The notes under the pieces: model-generated
What the model was told of the DNA's origin: nothing
What the model saw: only the letters and a program-made list of their open reading frames with translations
Database searches by the model: none
In this document: positions 33,327 through 46,500 of the stretch, in pieces
How positions within the stretch are numbered: the first letter of the stretch is position 1
Layout: every line of letters starts with the position of its first letter
Assembly: GCF_051020985.1 (NCBI RefSeq)
Contig: NW_027475138.1
Location: forward strand, 2,480,001 to 2,544,000
Origin: Nomia melanderi
Lineage: Eukaryota; Arthropoda; Insecta; Hymenoptera; Halictidae
Reading direction: 5' to 3'
Length of the DNA: 64,000 bases
Program-made: the position numbers and the translations under genes

Positions 33327-36300
33327 GGATACTCTGGGTCAGGGGAAAATCCAATATATATCTGGTGATATCTCGGGTGCTATTACGGATAGCCCAATAA
33401 ATCAAAGTGCATTGTCTGTAGGAGGCCCTGCCGCATGAATCTGTGCAGCGGGAACGACCTCGGACCACCAGAGGCCGGGAAAACCACAGTCTCATGGGGC
33501 CGGACACTCAGGGTCAGGGGAAAATTCAATATATATCTGGTGGTATCTCGGGTGCTATTAGAGATAGCGCAATAAATCAAAGTGCATTGTCCGTAGGAGG
33601 CACTGTCGAATGAATCTGTGCCGCAGGAACGACCTCGGACCACCAGTGGCCGAGAAAATTACAGATATTCGGAATCCGTCACCCAAGGTCATGTAAAAAT
33701 CCAGCATATATCTGGTGATATCTCGGGTGCTATTACAGATAGCGCAATAAACCAAAGTGCATTGTCTGTAGGAGGCCCTGGCGCATGAATCTGGGCAGCG
33801 GGAACGACGTCGGACCACCAGGGGACGAGAAAATCACCGTCTCATGGAGCCGGACACTCAGGGTCAGGGAAAAATCCAGCATATATCTGGTGATATCTCG
33901 GGTGCTATTACAGATAGCGCAATAAACCAAAGTGCACTGTCTGTAGGAGGCCCTGGCGCATGAATCTGGGCAGCGGGAACGACGTCGGACCACCAGGGGA
34001 CGAGAAAACCACCGTCTCATGGGTCCGGACACTCAGGGTCAGGGGAAAATCCAATATATATATGGTTATATCTCTGGTGCTATTGCAGATAGCGCAATGA
34101 ACCAAAGTGCATTGTCTGTAGGAGGCCCTTGCGAATGAATCTGTGCCGCAGGAACGACCTCGGACCACCAGTGGCCGAGAAAACCACCGTCTCATGGGTC
34201 CGGACACTCAGGGTCAGGGGAAAATCCAATATATATCTGGTTATATCTCTGGTGCTATTACAGATAGCGCAATAAACCAAAGTGCATTGTCTGTAGGAGG
34301 CCCTGGCGCATGAATCTGGGCAGCGGGAACGACGTCGGACCACCAGGGGACGAGAAAATCACCGTCTCATGGAGCCGGACACTCAGGGTCAGGGAAAAAT
34401 CCAGCATATATCTGGTGATATCTCGGGTGCTATTACAGATAGCGCAATAAACCAAAGTGCACTGTCTGTAGGAGGCCCTGGCGCATGAATCTGGGCAGCG
34501 GGAACGACGTCGGACCACCAGGGGACGAGAAAACCACCGTCTCATGGGTCCGGACACTCAGGGTCAGGGGAAAATCCAATATATATCTGGTTATATCTCT
34601 GGTGCTATTGCAGATAGCGCAATGAACCAAAGTGCATTGTCTGTAGGAGGCCCTTGCGAATGAATCTGTGCCGCAGGAACGACCTCGGACCACCAGTGGC
34701 CGAGAAAACCACCGTCTCATGGGTCCGGACACTCAGGGTCAGGGGAAAATCCAATATATATCTGGTTATATCTCTGGTGCTATTACAGATAGCGCAATAA
34801 ACCAAAGTGCATTGTCTGTAGGAGGCCCTGGCGCATGAATCTGGGCAGCGGGAACGACGTCGGACCACCAGGGGACGAGAAAATCACCGTCTCATGGAGC
34901 CGGACACTCAGGGTCAGGGAAAAATCCAGCATATATCTGGTGATATCTCGGGTGCTATTACAGATAGCGCAATAAACCAAAGTGCACTGTCTGTAGGAGG
35001 CCCTGGCGCATGAATCTGGGCAGCGGGATCGACGTCGGACCACCAGGGGACGAGAAAACCACCGTCTCATGGGTCCGGACACTCAGGGTCAGGGGAAAAT
35101 CCAATATATATCTGGTTATATCTCTGGTGCTATTGCAGATAGCGCAATGAACCAAAGTGCATTGTCTGTAGGAGGCCCTTGCGAATGAATCTGTGCAGCA
35201 GGAACGACCTCGGACCACCAGTGGCCGAGAAAACCACCGTCTCATGGGTCCGGACACTCAGGGTCAGGGGAAAACCCAATATATATCTGGCGATATCTCG
35301 GGTTCTATTACAGATAGCGCAATAAACCAAAGTGCATTGTCTGTAGGAGGCCCTGGCGCATGAATCTGGGCAGCGGGAACGACCTCGGACCACCAGGGGC
35401 CGAGAAAACCACCGTCTCATGGGTCCGGATACTCTGGGTCAGGGGAAAATCCAATATATATCTGGTGATATCTCGGGTGCTATTACAGATAGCGCAATAA
35501 AACAAAGTGCATTGTCTGTAGGAGGCCCAGGCGAATGAATCTGTGCAGCGGGAACGACCTCGGACCACCAGAGGCCGAGAAAACCACCATCTCATGGGTC
35601 CGGACACTCAGGGTCAGGGGAAAATCCAATATATATCTGGTTATATCTCTGGTGCTATTACAGATAGCGCAATAAACCAAAGTGCATTATCTGTAGGAGG
35701 CCCTTGCGAATGAATATGTACCGCAGGAACGATCTCGGACCACCAGTGGCCGAGAAAATTACAGATATTCGGAATCCGTCACCCAAGGTCATGTAAAAAT
35801 CCAGCATATATCTGGTGATATCTCGGGTGCTATTACAGATAGCGCAATAACCCAAAGTGCATTGTCTGTAGGAGGCCCTGGCGCATGAATCTGTGCAGCG
35901 GGAACGACCTCGGACCACCAGGGGCCGAGAAAACCACCGTCTCATGGGTCCGGACACTCAGGGTCAGGGGAAAATCCAATATATATCTGGTGATATCTCG
36001 GGTGCTATTACAGATAGCGCAATAAATCAAAGTGCATTGTCTATAGGAGGCCCTGCCGCATGAATCTGTGCAGCGGGAACGACCTCGGACCACCAGGGGC
36101 CGGGAAAACCACAGTCTCATGGGGCCGGACACTCAGGGTCAGGGGAAAATTCAATATATATCTGGTGATATCTCGGGTGCTATTAGAGGTAGCACAATAA
36201 ATCAAAGTGCATTGTCTGTAGGTGGCACCGGCGAATGAATCTGTGCCGCAGGAACGACCTCGGACCACCAGTGGCCGAGAAAATTACAGATATTCGGAAT

Positions 36301-38884
36301 CCGTCACCCTAGGTCATGTAAAAATCCAGCATATATCTGGTGATATCTCGGGTGCTATTACAGATAGCGCAATAAACCAGAGTGCATTGTCTGTAGGAGG
36401 CCCTTGCGAATGAATCTGTGCCGCAGGAACGACCTCGGACAACCAGTGGCCGAGAAAACCACCGTCTCATGGGTCCGGACACTCAGGGTCAGGGGAAAAC
36501 CCAATATATATCTGGCGATATCTCGGGTGCTATGACAGATAGCGCAATAAATCAAAGTGCATTGTCTGTAGGAGGCCCTTGCGAATGAATCTGTGCCGCA
36601 GGAACGACCTCGGACCACCAGTGGCCGAGAAAACCACCGTCTCATGGGTCCGGACACTCAGGGTCAGGGGAAAACCCAATATATATCTGGCGATATCTCG
36701 GGTTCTATTACAGATAGCACAATAAACCAAAGTGCATTGTCTGTAGGAGGCCCTGGCGCATGAATCTGGGCAGCGGGAACAACCTAGGACCACCAGGGGC
36801 CGAGAAAACCACCGACTCACGGGGCCGGACACTCTGGGTCAGGGGAAAATCCAATATATATCTGGTGATATCTCGGGTGCTATTAGAGATAGCGCAATAA
36901 ACCAAAGTGAATTATCTGCAGGAGGCCCTGGCGCATGCATCTGTGCAGCGGGAACGCCCTCGGACCACCAGGGGCCAAGAAAACCACCGTCTCATGGGTC
37001 CGGATACTCTGGGTCAGGGGAAAATCCAATATATATCTGGTGATATCTCGGGTGCTATTACAGATAGCGCAATAAATCAAAGTGCATTGTCTGTAGGAGG
37101 CCCAGGCGAATGAATCTGTGCAGCGGGAACGACCTCGGACCACCAGAGGCCGAGAAAACCACCATCTCATGGGTCCGGACACTCAGGGTCAGGGGAAAAT
37201 CCAATATATATCTGGTTATATCTCTGGTGCTATTACAGATAGCGCAATAAACCAAAGTGCATTATCTGTAGGAGGCCCTTGCGAATGAATCTGTACCGCA
37301 GGAACGATCTCGGACCACCAGTGGCCGAGAAAATTACAGATATTCGGAATCCGTCACCCAAGGTCATGTAAAAATCCAGCATATATCTGGTGATATCTCG
37401 GGTGCTATTACAGATAGCGCAATAACCCAAAGTGCATTGTCTGTAGGAGGCCCTGGCGCATGAATCTGTGCAGCGGGGACGACCTCGGACCACCAGGGGC
37501 CGAGAAAACCACCGTCTCATGGGTCCGGACACTCAGGGTCAGGGGAAAATCCAATATATATCTGGTGATATCTCGGGTGCTATTACAGATAGCGCAATAA
37601 ATCAAAGTGCATTGTCTATAGGAGGCCCTGCCGCATGAATCTGTGCAGCGGGAACGACCTCGGACCACCAGGGGCCGGGAAAACCACAGTCTCATGGGGC
37701 CGGACACTCAGGGTCAGGATAAAATTCAATACATATCTGGTGATATCTCGGGTGCTATTAGAGATAGCACAATAAATCAAAGTGCATTGTCTGTAGGAGG
37801 CACTGGCGAATGAATCTGTGCCGCAGGAACGACCTCGGACCACCAGTGGCCGAGAAAATTACAGATATTCGGAATCCGTCACCCAAGGTCATGTAAAAAT
37901 CCAGCATATATCTGGTGATATCTCGGGTGCTATTACAGATAGCGCAATAAACCAAAGTGCATTGTCTGTAGGAGGCCCTGGCGCATGAATCTGGGCAGCG
38001 GGAACGACGTCGGACCACCAGGGGACGAGAAAATCACCGTCTCATGGAGCCGGACACTCAGGGTCAGGGAAAAATCCAATATATATCTGGTGATATCTCG
38101 GGTGCTATTACAGATAGCGCAATAAACCAAAGTGCACTGTCTGTAGGAGGCCCTGGCGCATGAATCTGGGCAGCGGGATCGACCTCGGACCACCAGGGGC
38201 CGAGAAAACCACCGTCTCATGGGTCCGGACACTCAGGGTCAGGGGAAAATCCAATATATATCTGGTGATATCTCGGGTGCTATTAGAGATAGCGCAATAA
38301 ACCAAAGTGAATTATCTGCAGGAGGCCCTGGCGCATGCATCTGTGCAGCGGGAACGCCCTCGGACCACCAGGGGCCAAGAAAACCACCGTCTCATGGGTC
38401 CGGATACTCTGGGTCTGGGGAAAATCCAATATATATCTGGTGATATCTCGGGTGCTATTACGGATAGCCCAATAAATCAAAGTGCATTGTCTGTAGGAGG
38501 CCCTGCCGCATGAATCTGTGCAGCGGGAACGACCTCGGACCACCAGAGGCCGGGAAAACCACAGTCTCATGGGGCCGGACACTCAGGGTCAGGGGAAAAT
38601 TCAATATATATCTGGTGGTATCTCGGGTGCTATTAGAGATAGCGCAATAAATCAAAGTGCATTGTCCGTAGGAGGCACTGTCGAATGAATCTGTGCCGCA
38701 GGAACGACCTCGGACCACCAGTGGCCGAGAAAATTACAGATATTCGGAATCCGTCACCCAAGGTCATGTAAAAATCCAGCATATATCTGGTGATATCTCG
38801 GGTGCTATTACAGATAGCGCAATAAACCAAAGTGCATTGTCTGTAGGAGGCCCTGGCGCATGAATCTGGGCAGCGGGAACGACG
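33327..38884 (+). repeat. Large block, copy 3 (about 5.5 kb)
   Basis: This matches 21602-27159 at 11,725 bp over its whole length and copy 2 at 6,825 bp over 33938-37718. It keeps the three units lost from copy 2, including GGATAAAATTCAATACATA near 37717. Private bases include TATATATGGTTATATC near 34056, AAACAAAG near 35500, ACCAGAGTGC near 36378, CACTCTGGG near 36832 and GGGTCTGGGG near 38415. It is therefore slightly more diverged than copies 1 and 2 are from each other. Confidence 0.87.
33756..35330 (+). repeat. 525-bp trimer array, 3 copies
   Basis: Trimers start at 33756, 34281 and 34806. The third has the same altered form as at 23081 (GGGATCGACGTCGG, then CAGCAGGAAC with GGCGATATC). 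That shared derived feature confirms that copy 3 and copy 1 of the large block descend from one parent. Confidence 0.86.
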
Positions 38885-40055
38885 TCGGACCACCAGGGGA
38901 CGAGAAAATCACCGTCTCATGGAGCCGGACACTCAGGGTCAGGGAAAAATCCAGCATATATCTGGTGATATCTCGGGTGCTATTACAGATAGCGCAATAA
39001 ACCAAAGTGCACTGTCTGTAGGAGGCCCTGGCGCATGAATCTGGGCAGCGGGAACGACGTCGGACCACCAGGGGACGAGAAAACCACCGTCTCATGGGTC
39101 CGGACACTCAGGGTCAGGGGAAAATCCAATATATATCTGGTTATATCTCTGGTGCTATTGCAGATAGCGCAATGAACCAAAGTGCATTGTCTGTAGGAGG
39201 CCCTTGCGAATGAATCTGTGCCGCAGGAACGACCTCGGACCACCAGTGGCCGAGAAAACCACCGTCTCATGGGTCCGGACACTCAGGGTCAGGGGAAAAC
39301 CCAATATATATCTGGCGATATCTCGGGTTCTATTACAGATAGCACAATAAACCAAAGTGCATTGTCTGTAGGAGGCCCTGGCGCATGAATCTGGGCAGCG
39401 GGAACAACCTAGGACCACCAGGGGCCGAGAAAACCACCGACTCACGGGGCCGGACACTCAGGGTCAGGGGAAAATCCAATATATATCTGGTGATATCTCG
39501 GGTGCTATTAGAGATAGCGCAATAAACCAAAGTGAATTATCTGCAGGAGGCCCTGGCGCATGCATCTGTGCAGCGGGAACGCCCTCGGACCACCAGGGGC
39601 CAAGAAAACCACCGTCTCATGGGTCCGGATACTCTGGGTCAGGGGAAAATCCAATATATATCTGGTGATATCTCGGGTGCTATTACGGATAGCCCAATAA
39701 ATCAAAGTGCATTGTCTGTAGGAGGCCCTGCCGCATGAATCTGTGCAGCGGGAACGACCTCGGACCACCAGAGGCCGGGAAAACCACAGTCTCATGGGGC
39801 CGGACACTCAGGGTCAGGGGAAAATTCAATATATATCTGGTGGTATCTCGGGTGCTATTAGAGATAGCGCATTAAATCAAAGTGCATTGTCCGTAGGAGG
39901 CACTGTCGAATGAATCTGTGCCGCAGGAACGATCTCGGACCACCAGTGGCCGAGAAAATTACAGATATTCGGAATCCGTCACCCAAGGTCATGTAAAAAT
40001 CCAGCATATATCTGGTGATATCTCGGGTGCTATTACAGATAGCGCAATAAACCAA
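38885..40055 (+). repeat. Continuation duplicated from 31.5-32.7 kb
   Basis: This follows 31535-32457 at 7,350 bp, including a single trimer (38831-39355), the GGGAACAACCTAGGACC unit near 39404 and a P unit at 39531. A private change, GATCTCGG, lies near 39931. After 40055 the order moves into interrupted trimers. Confidence 0.78.
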
Positions 40056-42155
40056 AGTGCATTGTCTGTAGGAGGCCCTGGCGCATGAATCTGGGCAGCG
40101 GGAACGACGTCGGACCACCAGGGGACGAGAAAATCACCGTCTCATGGAGCCGGACACTCAGGGTCAGGGAAAAATCCAGCATATATCTGGTGATATCTCG
40201 GGTGCTATTACAGATAGCGCAATAAACCAAAGTGCACTGTCTGTAGGAGGCCCTGGCGCATGAATCTGGGCAGCGGGAACGACGTCGGACCACCAGGGGA
40301 CGAGAAAACCACCGTCTCATGGGTCCGGACACTCAGGGTCAGGGGAAAATCCAATATATATCTGGTTATATCTCTGGTGCTATTGCAGATAGCGCAATGA
40401 ACCAAAGTGCATTGTCTGTAGGAGGCCCTTGCGAATGAATCTGTGCAGCAGGAACGACCTCGGACCACCAGTGGCCGAGAAAACCACCGTCTCATGGGTC
40501 CGGACACTCAGGGTCAGGGGAAAACCCAATATATATCTGGCGATATCTCGGGTTCTATTACAGATAGCGCAATAAACCAAAGTGCATTGTCTGTAGGAGG
40601 CCCTGGCGCATGAATCTGGGCAGCGGGAACGACCTCGGACCACCAGGGGCCGGGAAAACCACAGTCTCATGGGGCCGGACACTCAGGGTCAGGGGAAAAT
40701 TCAATATATATCTGGTGGTATCTCGGGTGCTATTAGAGATAGCGCATTAAATCAAAGTGAATTGTCCGTAGGAGGCACTGTCGAATGAGTCTGTGCCGCA
40801 GGAACGACCTCGGACCACCAGTGGCCGAGAAAATTACAGATATTCGGAATCCGTCACCCAAGGTCATGTAAAAATCCAGCATATATCTGGTGATATCTCG
40901 GGTGCTATTACCGATAGCGCAATAAACCAAAGTGCATTGTCTGTAGGAGGCCCTGGCGCATGAATCTGGGCAGCGGGAACGACGTCGGACCACCAGGGGA
41001 CGAGAAAATCACCGTCTCATGGAGCCGGACACTCAGGGTCAGGGAAAAATCCAGCATATATCTGGTGATATCTCGGGTGCTATTACAGATAGCGCAATAA
41101 ACCAAAGTGCACTGTCTGTAGGAGGCCCTGGCGCATGAATCTGGGCAGCGGGAACGACGTCGGACCACCAGGGGACGAGAAAACCACCGTCTCATGGGTC
41201 CGGACACTCAGGGTCAGGGGAAAATCCAATATATATCTGGTTATATCTCTGGTGCTATTGCAGATACCGCAATGAACCAAAGTGCATTGTCTGTAGGAGG
41301 CCCTTGCGAATGAATCTGTGCAGCAGGAACGACCTCGGACCACCAGTGGCCGAGAAAACCACCGTCTCATGGGTCCGGACACTCAGGGTCAGGGGAAAAC
41401 CCAATATATATCTGGCGATATCTCGGGTTCTATTACAGATAGCGCAATAAACCAAAGTGCATTGTCTGTAGGAGGCCCTGGCGCATGAATCTGGGCAGCG
41501 GGAACGACCTCGGACCACCAGGGACCGAGAAAATCACCGTCTCATGGACCCGGACACTCAGGGTCAGGAAAAAATCCAATATATATCTGGTGATATCTCG
41601 GGTGCTATTACAGATAGCGCAATAAACCAAAGTGCATTGTCTGTAGGAGGCCCTGGCGCATGAATCTGGGCAGCGGGAACGACGTCGGACCACCAGGGGA
41701 CGAGAAAATCACCGTCTCATGGAGCCGGACACTCAGGGTCAGGGAAAAATCCAGCATATATCTGGTGATATCTCGGGTGCTATTACAGATAGCGCAATAA
41801 ACCAAAGTGCACTGTCTGTAGGAGGCCCTGGCGCATGAATCTGGGCAGCGGGAACGACGTCGGACCACCAGGGGACGAGAAAACCACCGTCTCATGGGTC
41901 CGGACACTCAGGGTCAGGGGAAAATCCAATATATATCTGGTTATATCTCTGGTGCTATTGCAGATAGCGCAATGAACCAAAGTGCATTGTCTGTAGGAGG
42001 CCCTTGCGAATGAATCTGTGCAGCAGGAACGACCTCGGACCACCAGTGGCCGAGAAAACCACCGTCTCATGGGTCCGGACACTCAGGGTCAGGGGAAAAC
42101 CCAATATATATCTGGCGATATCTCGGGTTCTATTACAGATAGCGCAATAAACCAA
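40056..42155 (+). repeat. Trimer array broken by inserted units
   Basis: Trimer triplets start at 40056, 40931 and 41631. Two extra units separate the first pair and one extra unit the second, giving spacings of 875, 700 and 525 bp. All three triplets end in the altered form with CAGCAGGAAC and GGCGATATCTCGGGTTC. Private bases (GAGTCTGTGCC near 40788, TTACCGATAG near 40910, CAGATACCGC near 41263) show some divergence. The inserted units resemble 13.3 kb (GGGACCGAGAAAATC) and 16.2 kb (GGCACTGTCG). Confidence 0.8.
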
Positions 42156-42530
42156 AGTGCATTGTCTGTAGGAGGCCCTGGCGCATGAATCTGGGCAGCG
42201 GGAACGACCTCGGACCACCAGGGGCCGAGAAAACCACCGTCTCATGGGTCCGGATACTCTGGGTCAGGGGAAAATCCAATATATATCTGGTGATATCTCG
42301 GGTGCTATTACAGATAGCGCAATAAATCAAAGTGCATTGTCTGTAGGAGGCCCTTGCGAATGAATCTGTGCCGCAGGAACGACCTCGGACCACCAGTGGC
42401 CGAGAAAATTACAGATATTCGGAATCCGTCACCCAAGGTCATGTAAAAATCCAGCAAATATCTGGTGATATCTTGGGTGCTATTAGAGATAGCGCAAAAA
42501 TCCAAAGTGCATTGTCTGTAGGAGGCCCTA
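42156..42530 (+). repeat. Bridge from trimer region to distant 15-unit HOR copy
   Basis: Two units follow the trimers. The second (42331) carries a B cassette with TATCTTGGGTGC and GCGCAAAAATCC, like unit 156 at an offset of 42,175 bp (241 units). The sequence then switches to the order of 1756 onward. Confidence 0.7.
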
Positions 42531-43551
42531 GCGCATGAATCTGGGCAGCGGGAACGACCTCGGACCACCAGGGACCGAGAAAATCACTGTCTCATGGAGC
42601 CGGACACTCAGGGTCAGGGAGAAATCCAATATATATCTGGTGATATCTCGGGTGCTATTACAGATAGCGCAATAAATCAAAGTGCATTGTCTGTAGGAGG
42701 CCCAGGCGAATGAATCTGTGCAGCGGGAACGACCTCGGACCACCAGGGGCCGAGAAAACCACCGTCTCATGGCGCCGGACACTCAGGGTCAGGGAAAAAT
42801 CCAATATATATCTGGTGATATCTCGGGTGCTATTACAGATAGCCCAATAAATCAAAGTGCATTGTCTGTAGGAGGCCCTGCCGCATGAATCTGTGCAGCG
42901 GGAACGACCTCGGACCACCAGAGGCCGGGAAAACCACAGTCTCATGGGGCCGGACACTCAGGGTCAGGGGAAAATTCAATATATATCTGGTGATAGCTCG
43001 GGGGCTATTAGAGATAGCGCAATAAACCAAAGTGCACTGTCTGTAGGAGGCCCTGGCGCATGAATCTGGGCAGCGGGAACGACCTCGGACCACCAGGGGC
43101 CGAGAAAACCACCGTCTCATGGGTCCGGACACTCAGGGTCAGGGGAAAATCCAATATATATCTGGTGATATCTCGGGTGCTATTACAAATAGCGCAATAA
43201 ATCAAAGTGCATTGTCTGTAGGAGGCCCAGGCGAATGAATCTGTGCAGCGGGAACGACCTCGGACCACCAGAGGCCGAGAAAACCACCGTCTCATGGGTC
43301 CGGACACTCAGGGTCAGGGGAAAATCCAATATATATCTGGTGATATCTCGGGTGCTATTAGAGATAGCGCAATAAACCAAAGTGAATTATCTGCAGGAGG
43401 CCCTGGTGCATGCATCTGTGCAGCGGGAACGACCTCGGACCACCAGGGGCCGAGAGAACCACCGTCTCATGGGTCCGGACACTCAGGGTCAGGGGAAAAT
43501 CCAATATATATCTGGTGATATCTCGGGTGCTATTACAGATAGCGCAATAAA
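42531..43551 (+). repeat. 15-unit HOR, distant third copy (partial)
   Basis: This matches about 1756-2776 at 40,775 bp (233 units) with very few differences. For example, the GGGCCACC variant near 2488 is GGACCACC here. Markers include AAAATCACTGTCTCATGG, GGTGATAGCTCGGGGGC and TTACAAATAGCG. It lies beyond 38 kb of other HORs, so the younger middle was probably inserted or expanded between once closer relatives. Confidence 0.82.
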
Positions 43552-46500
43552 CCAAAGTGCATTGTCTGTAGGAGGCCCTGGCGCATGAATCTGGGCAGCG
43601 GGAACAACCTAGGACCACCAGGGGCCGAGAAAACCACCGACTCACGGGACCGGACACTCAGGGTCAGGGGAAAATCCAATATATATCTGGTGATATCTCG
43701 GGTGCTATTAGAGATAGCGCACTAAATCAAAGTGGATTGTCTGTAGGAGGCCCAGGCGCATGAATCTGGCCAGCGGGAACGACCTCGGACCACCAGGGGC
43801 CGAGAAAACCACAGTCTCATGGGGCCGGACACTCAGGGTCAGGCGAAAATCCAATATATATCTGGTGATATCTCGGGTGCTATTACGGATAGCCCAATAA
43901 ATCAAAGTGCATTGTCTGTAGGAGGCCCTGCCGCATGAATCTGTGCAGCGGGAACGACCTCGGACCACCAGAGGCCGAGAAAACCACAGTCTCATGGGGC
44001 CGGTCACTCAGGGTCAGGGGAAAATCCAATATATATCTGGTGATATCTCGGGTGCTATTACAGATAGCGCAATAAACCAAAGTGCATTGTCTGTAGGAGG
44101 CCCTGGCGCATGAATCTAGGCAGCGGGAACGACGTCGGACCTCCAGGGGACGAGAAAATCACCGTCTCATGGAGCCGGACACTCAGGGTCAGGGAAAAAT
44201 CCAATATATATCTGGTGATATCTCGGGTGCTATTTCAGATAGCGCAATAAACCAAAGTGCACTGTCTGTAGGAGGCCCTGGCGCATGAATCTGGGCAGCG
44301 GGAACGTCCTCGGACCACCAGGGGCCGAGAAAACCACCGTCTCATGGGGCCGGACACTCAGGGTCAGGGGAAAATCCAATATATATCTGGTGATATCTCG
44401 GGTGCTATTACAGATAGCGCAATAAACCAAAGTGCATTGTCCGTAGGAGGCCCTGGCTCATGAATCTGTGCATCGGGAACGACCTCGGACCACCAGGGGC
44501 CGAGAAAACCACCGTCTCATTGGTCCGGACACTCAGGGTCAGGGGAAAATCCAATATATATCTGGTCATATCTCTGGTGCTATTACAGATAGCGCAATGA
44601 ACCAAAGTGCATTGTCTGTAGGAGGCCCTTGCGAATGAATCTGTGCCGCAGGAACGACCTCGGACCACCAGTGGCCGAGAAAACCACCGTCACATGGGGC
44701 AGGACACTCAGGGTCAGTGAAAAATCCAATATATATCTGGTTATATCTCTGGTGCTATTACAGATAGCGCAATAAACCAAAGTGCATTGTCTGTAGGAGG
44801 CCCTTGCGAATGAATCTGTGCCGCAGGAACGACCTCGGACCACCAGTGGCCGAGAAAATTACAGATATTCGGAATCCGTCACCCAAGGTCATTTAAAAAT
44901 ACAGCAAATATCTGGTGATATCTCGGGTGCTATTAGAGATAGCGCAATAAACCAAAGTGCATTGTCTGTAGGAGGCCCTGGCGCATGAATCTGGGCAGCG
45001 GGAACGACCTAGGACCACCAGGGGCCGAGAAAACCACCGACTCACGGGGCCGGACACTCAGGGTCAGGGGAAAATCCAATATATATCTGGTGATATCTCG
45101 GGTGCTATTAGAGATAGCGCACTAAATCAAAGTGCATTGTCTGTAGGAGGCCCGGGCGCATGAATCTGGCCAGCGGGAACGACCTCGGACCACGAGGGGC
45201 CGAGAAAACCACAGTCTCATGGGGCCGGACACTCAGGGTCAGCGGAAAATCCAATATATATCTGGTGATATCTCGGGTGCTATTACAGATAGCGCAATAA
45301 ATCAAAGTGCATTGTCTGTAGGAGGCCCAGGCGAATGAATCTGTGCAGCGGGAAGGACCTCGGACCACCAGGGGCCGAGAAAATCACCGTCTCATGGAGC
45401 CGGACACTCAGGGTCAGGAAAAAATCCAATATATATCTGGTGATATCTCGGGTGCTATTACAGATAGCGCAATAAATCGAAGTGCATTGTCTGTAGCAGG
45501 CCCTTGCGAATGAATCTGTACCGCAGGAACGATCTCGGACCACCAGTGGCCGAGAAAATTACAGATATTCGGAATCCGTCACCCAAGGTCAGCGGAAAAT
45601 CCAATATATATCTGGTGATATCTCGGGTGCTATTAGAGATAGCGCAATAAACCAAAGTGCATTGTCTGTAGGAGGCCCTGGCGCATGAATCTGGGCAGCG
45701 GGAACGACCTCGGACCACCAGGGACCGAGAAAATCACCGTCTCATGGAGCCGGACACTCAGGGTCAGGAAAAAATCCAATATATATCTGGTGATATCTCG
45801 GGTGCTATTACAGATAGCGCAATAAATCGAAGTGCATTTTCTGTAGGAGGCCCAGGCGAATGAATCTGTGCAGCGGGAACGACCTCGGACCACCAGGGGA
45901 CGAGAAAACCACCGTCTCATGGGTCCGGACACTCAGGGTCAGGGGAAAATCCAATATATATCTGGTGATATCTCGGGTGCTATTACAGATAGCGCAATAA
46001 ATCAAAGTGCATTGTCTGTAGGAGGCCCAGGCGAATGAATCTGTGCAGCGGGAAGGACCTCGGACCACCAGGGGCCGAGAAAATCACCGTCTCATGGAGC
46101 CGGACACTCAGGGTCAGGAAAAAATCCAATATATATCTGGTGATATCTCGGGTGCTATTACAGACAGCGCTTTAAACCAAAGTGCATTGTCTGTAGGAGG
46201 CCCAGGCGAATGAATCTGTGCAGCGGGAACGACCTCGGACCACCAGGGGCCGAGAAAACCGCCGTCTCATGGGTCCGGACACTCAGGGTCAGGGGAAAAT
46301 CCAATATATACCTGGTGATATCTCGGGTGCTATTACAGACAGCGCTTTAAACCAAAGTGCATTGTCTGTAGCAGGCCCTTGCGAATGAATCTGTACCGCA
46401 GGAACGATCTCGGACCACCAGTCGCCGAGAAAATTACAGATATTCGGAATCCGTCACCCAAGGTCAGCGGAAAATCCAATATATATCTGGTGATATCTCG

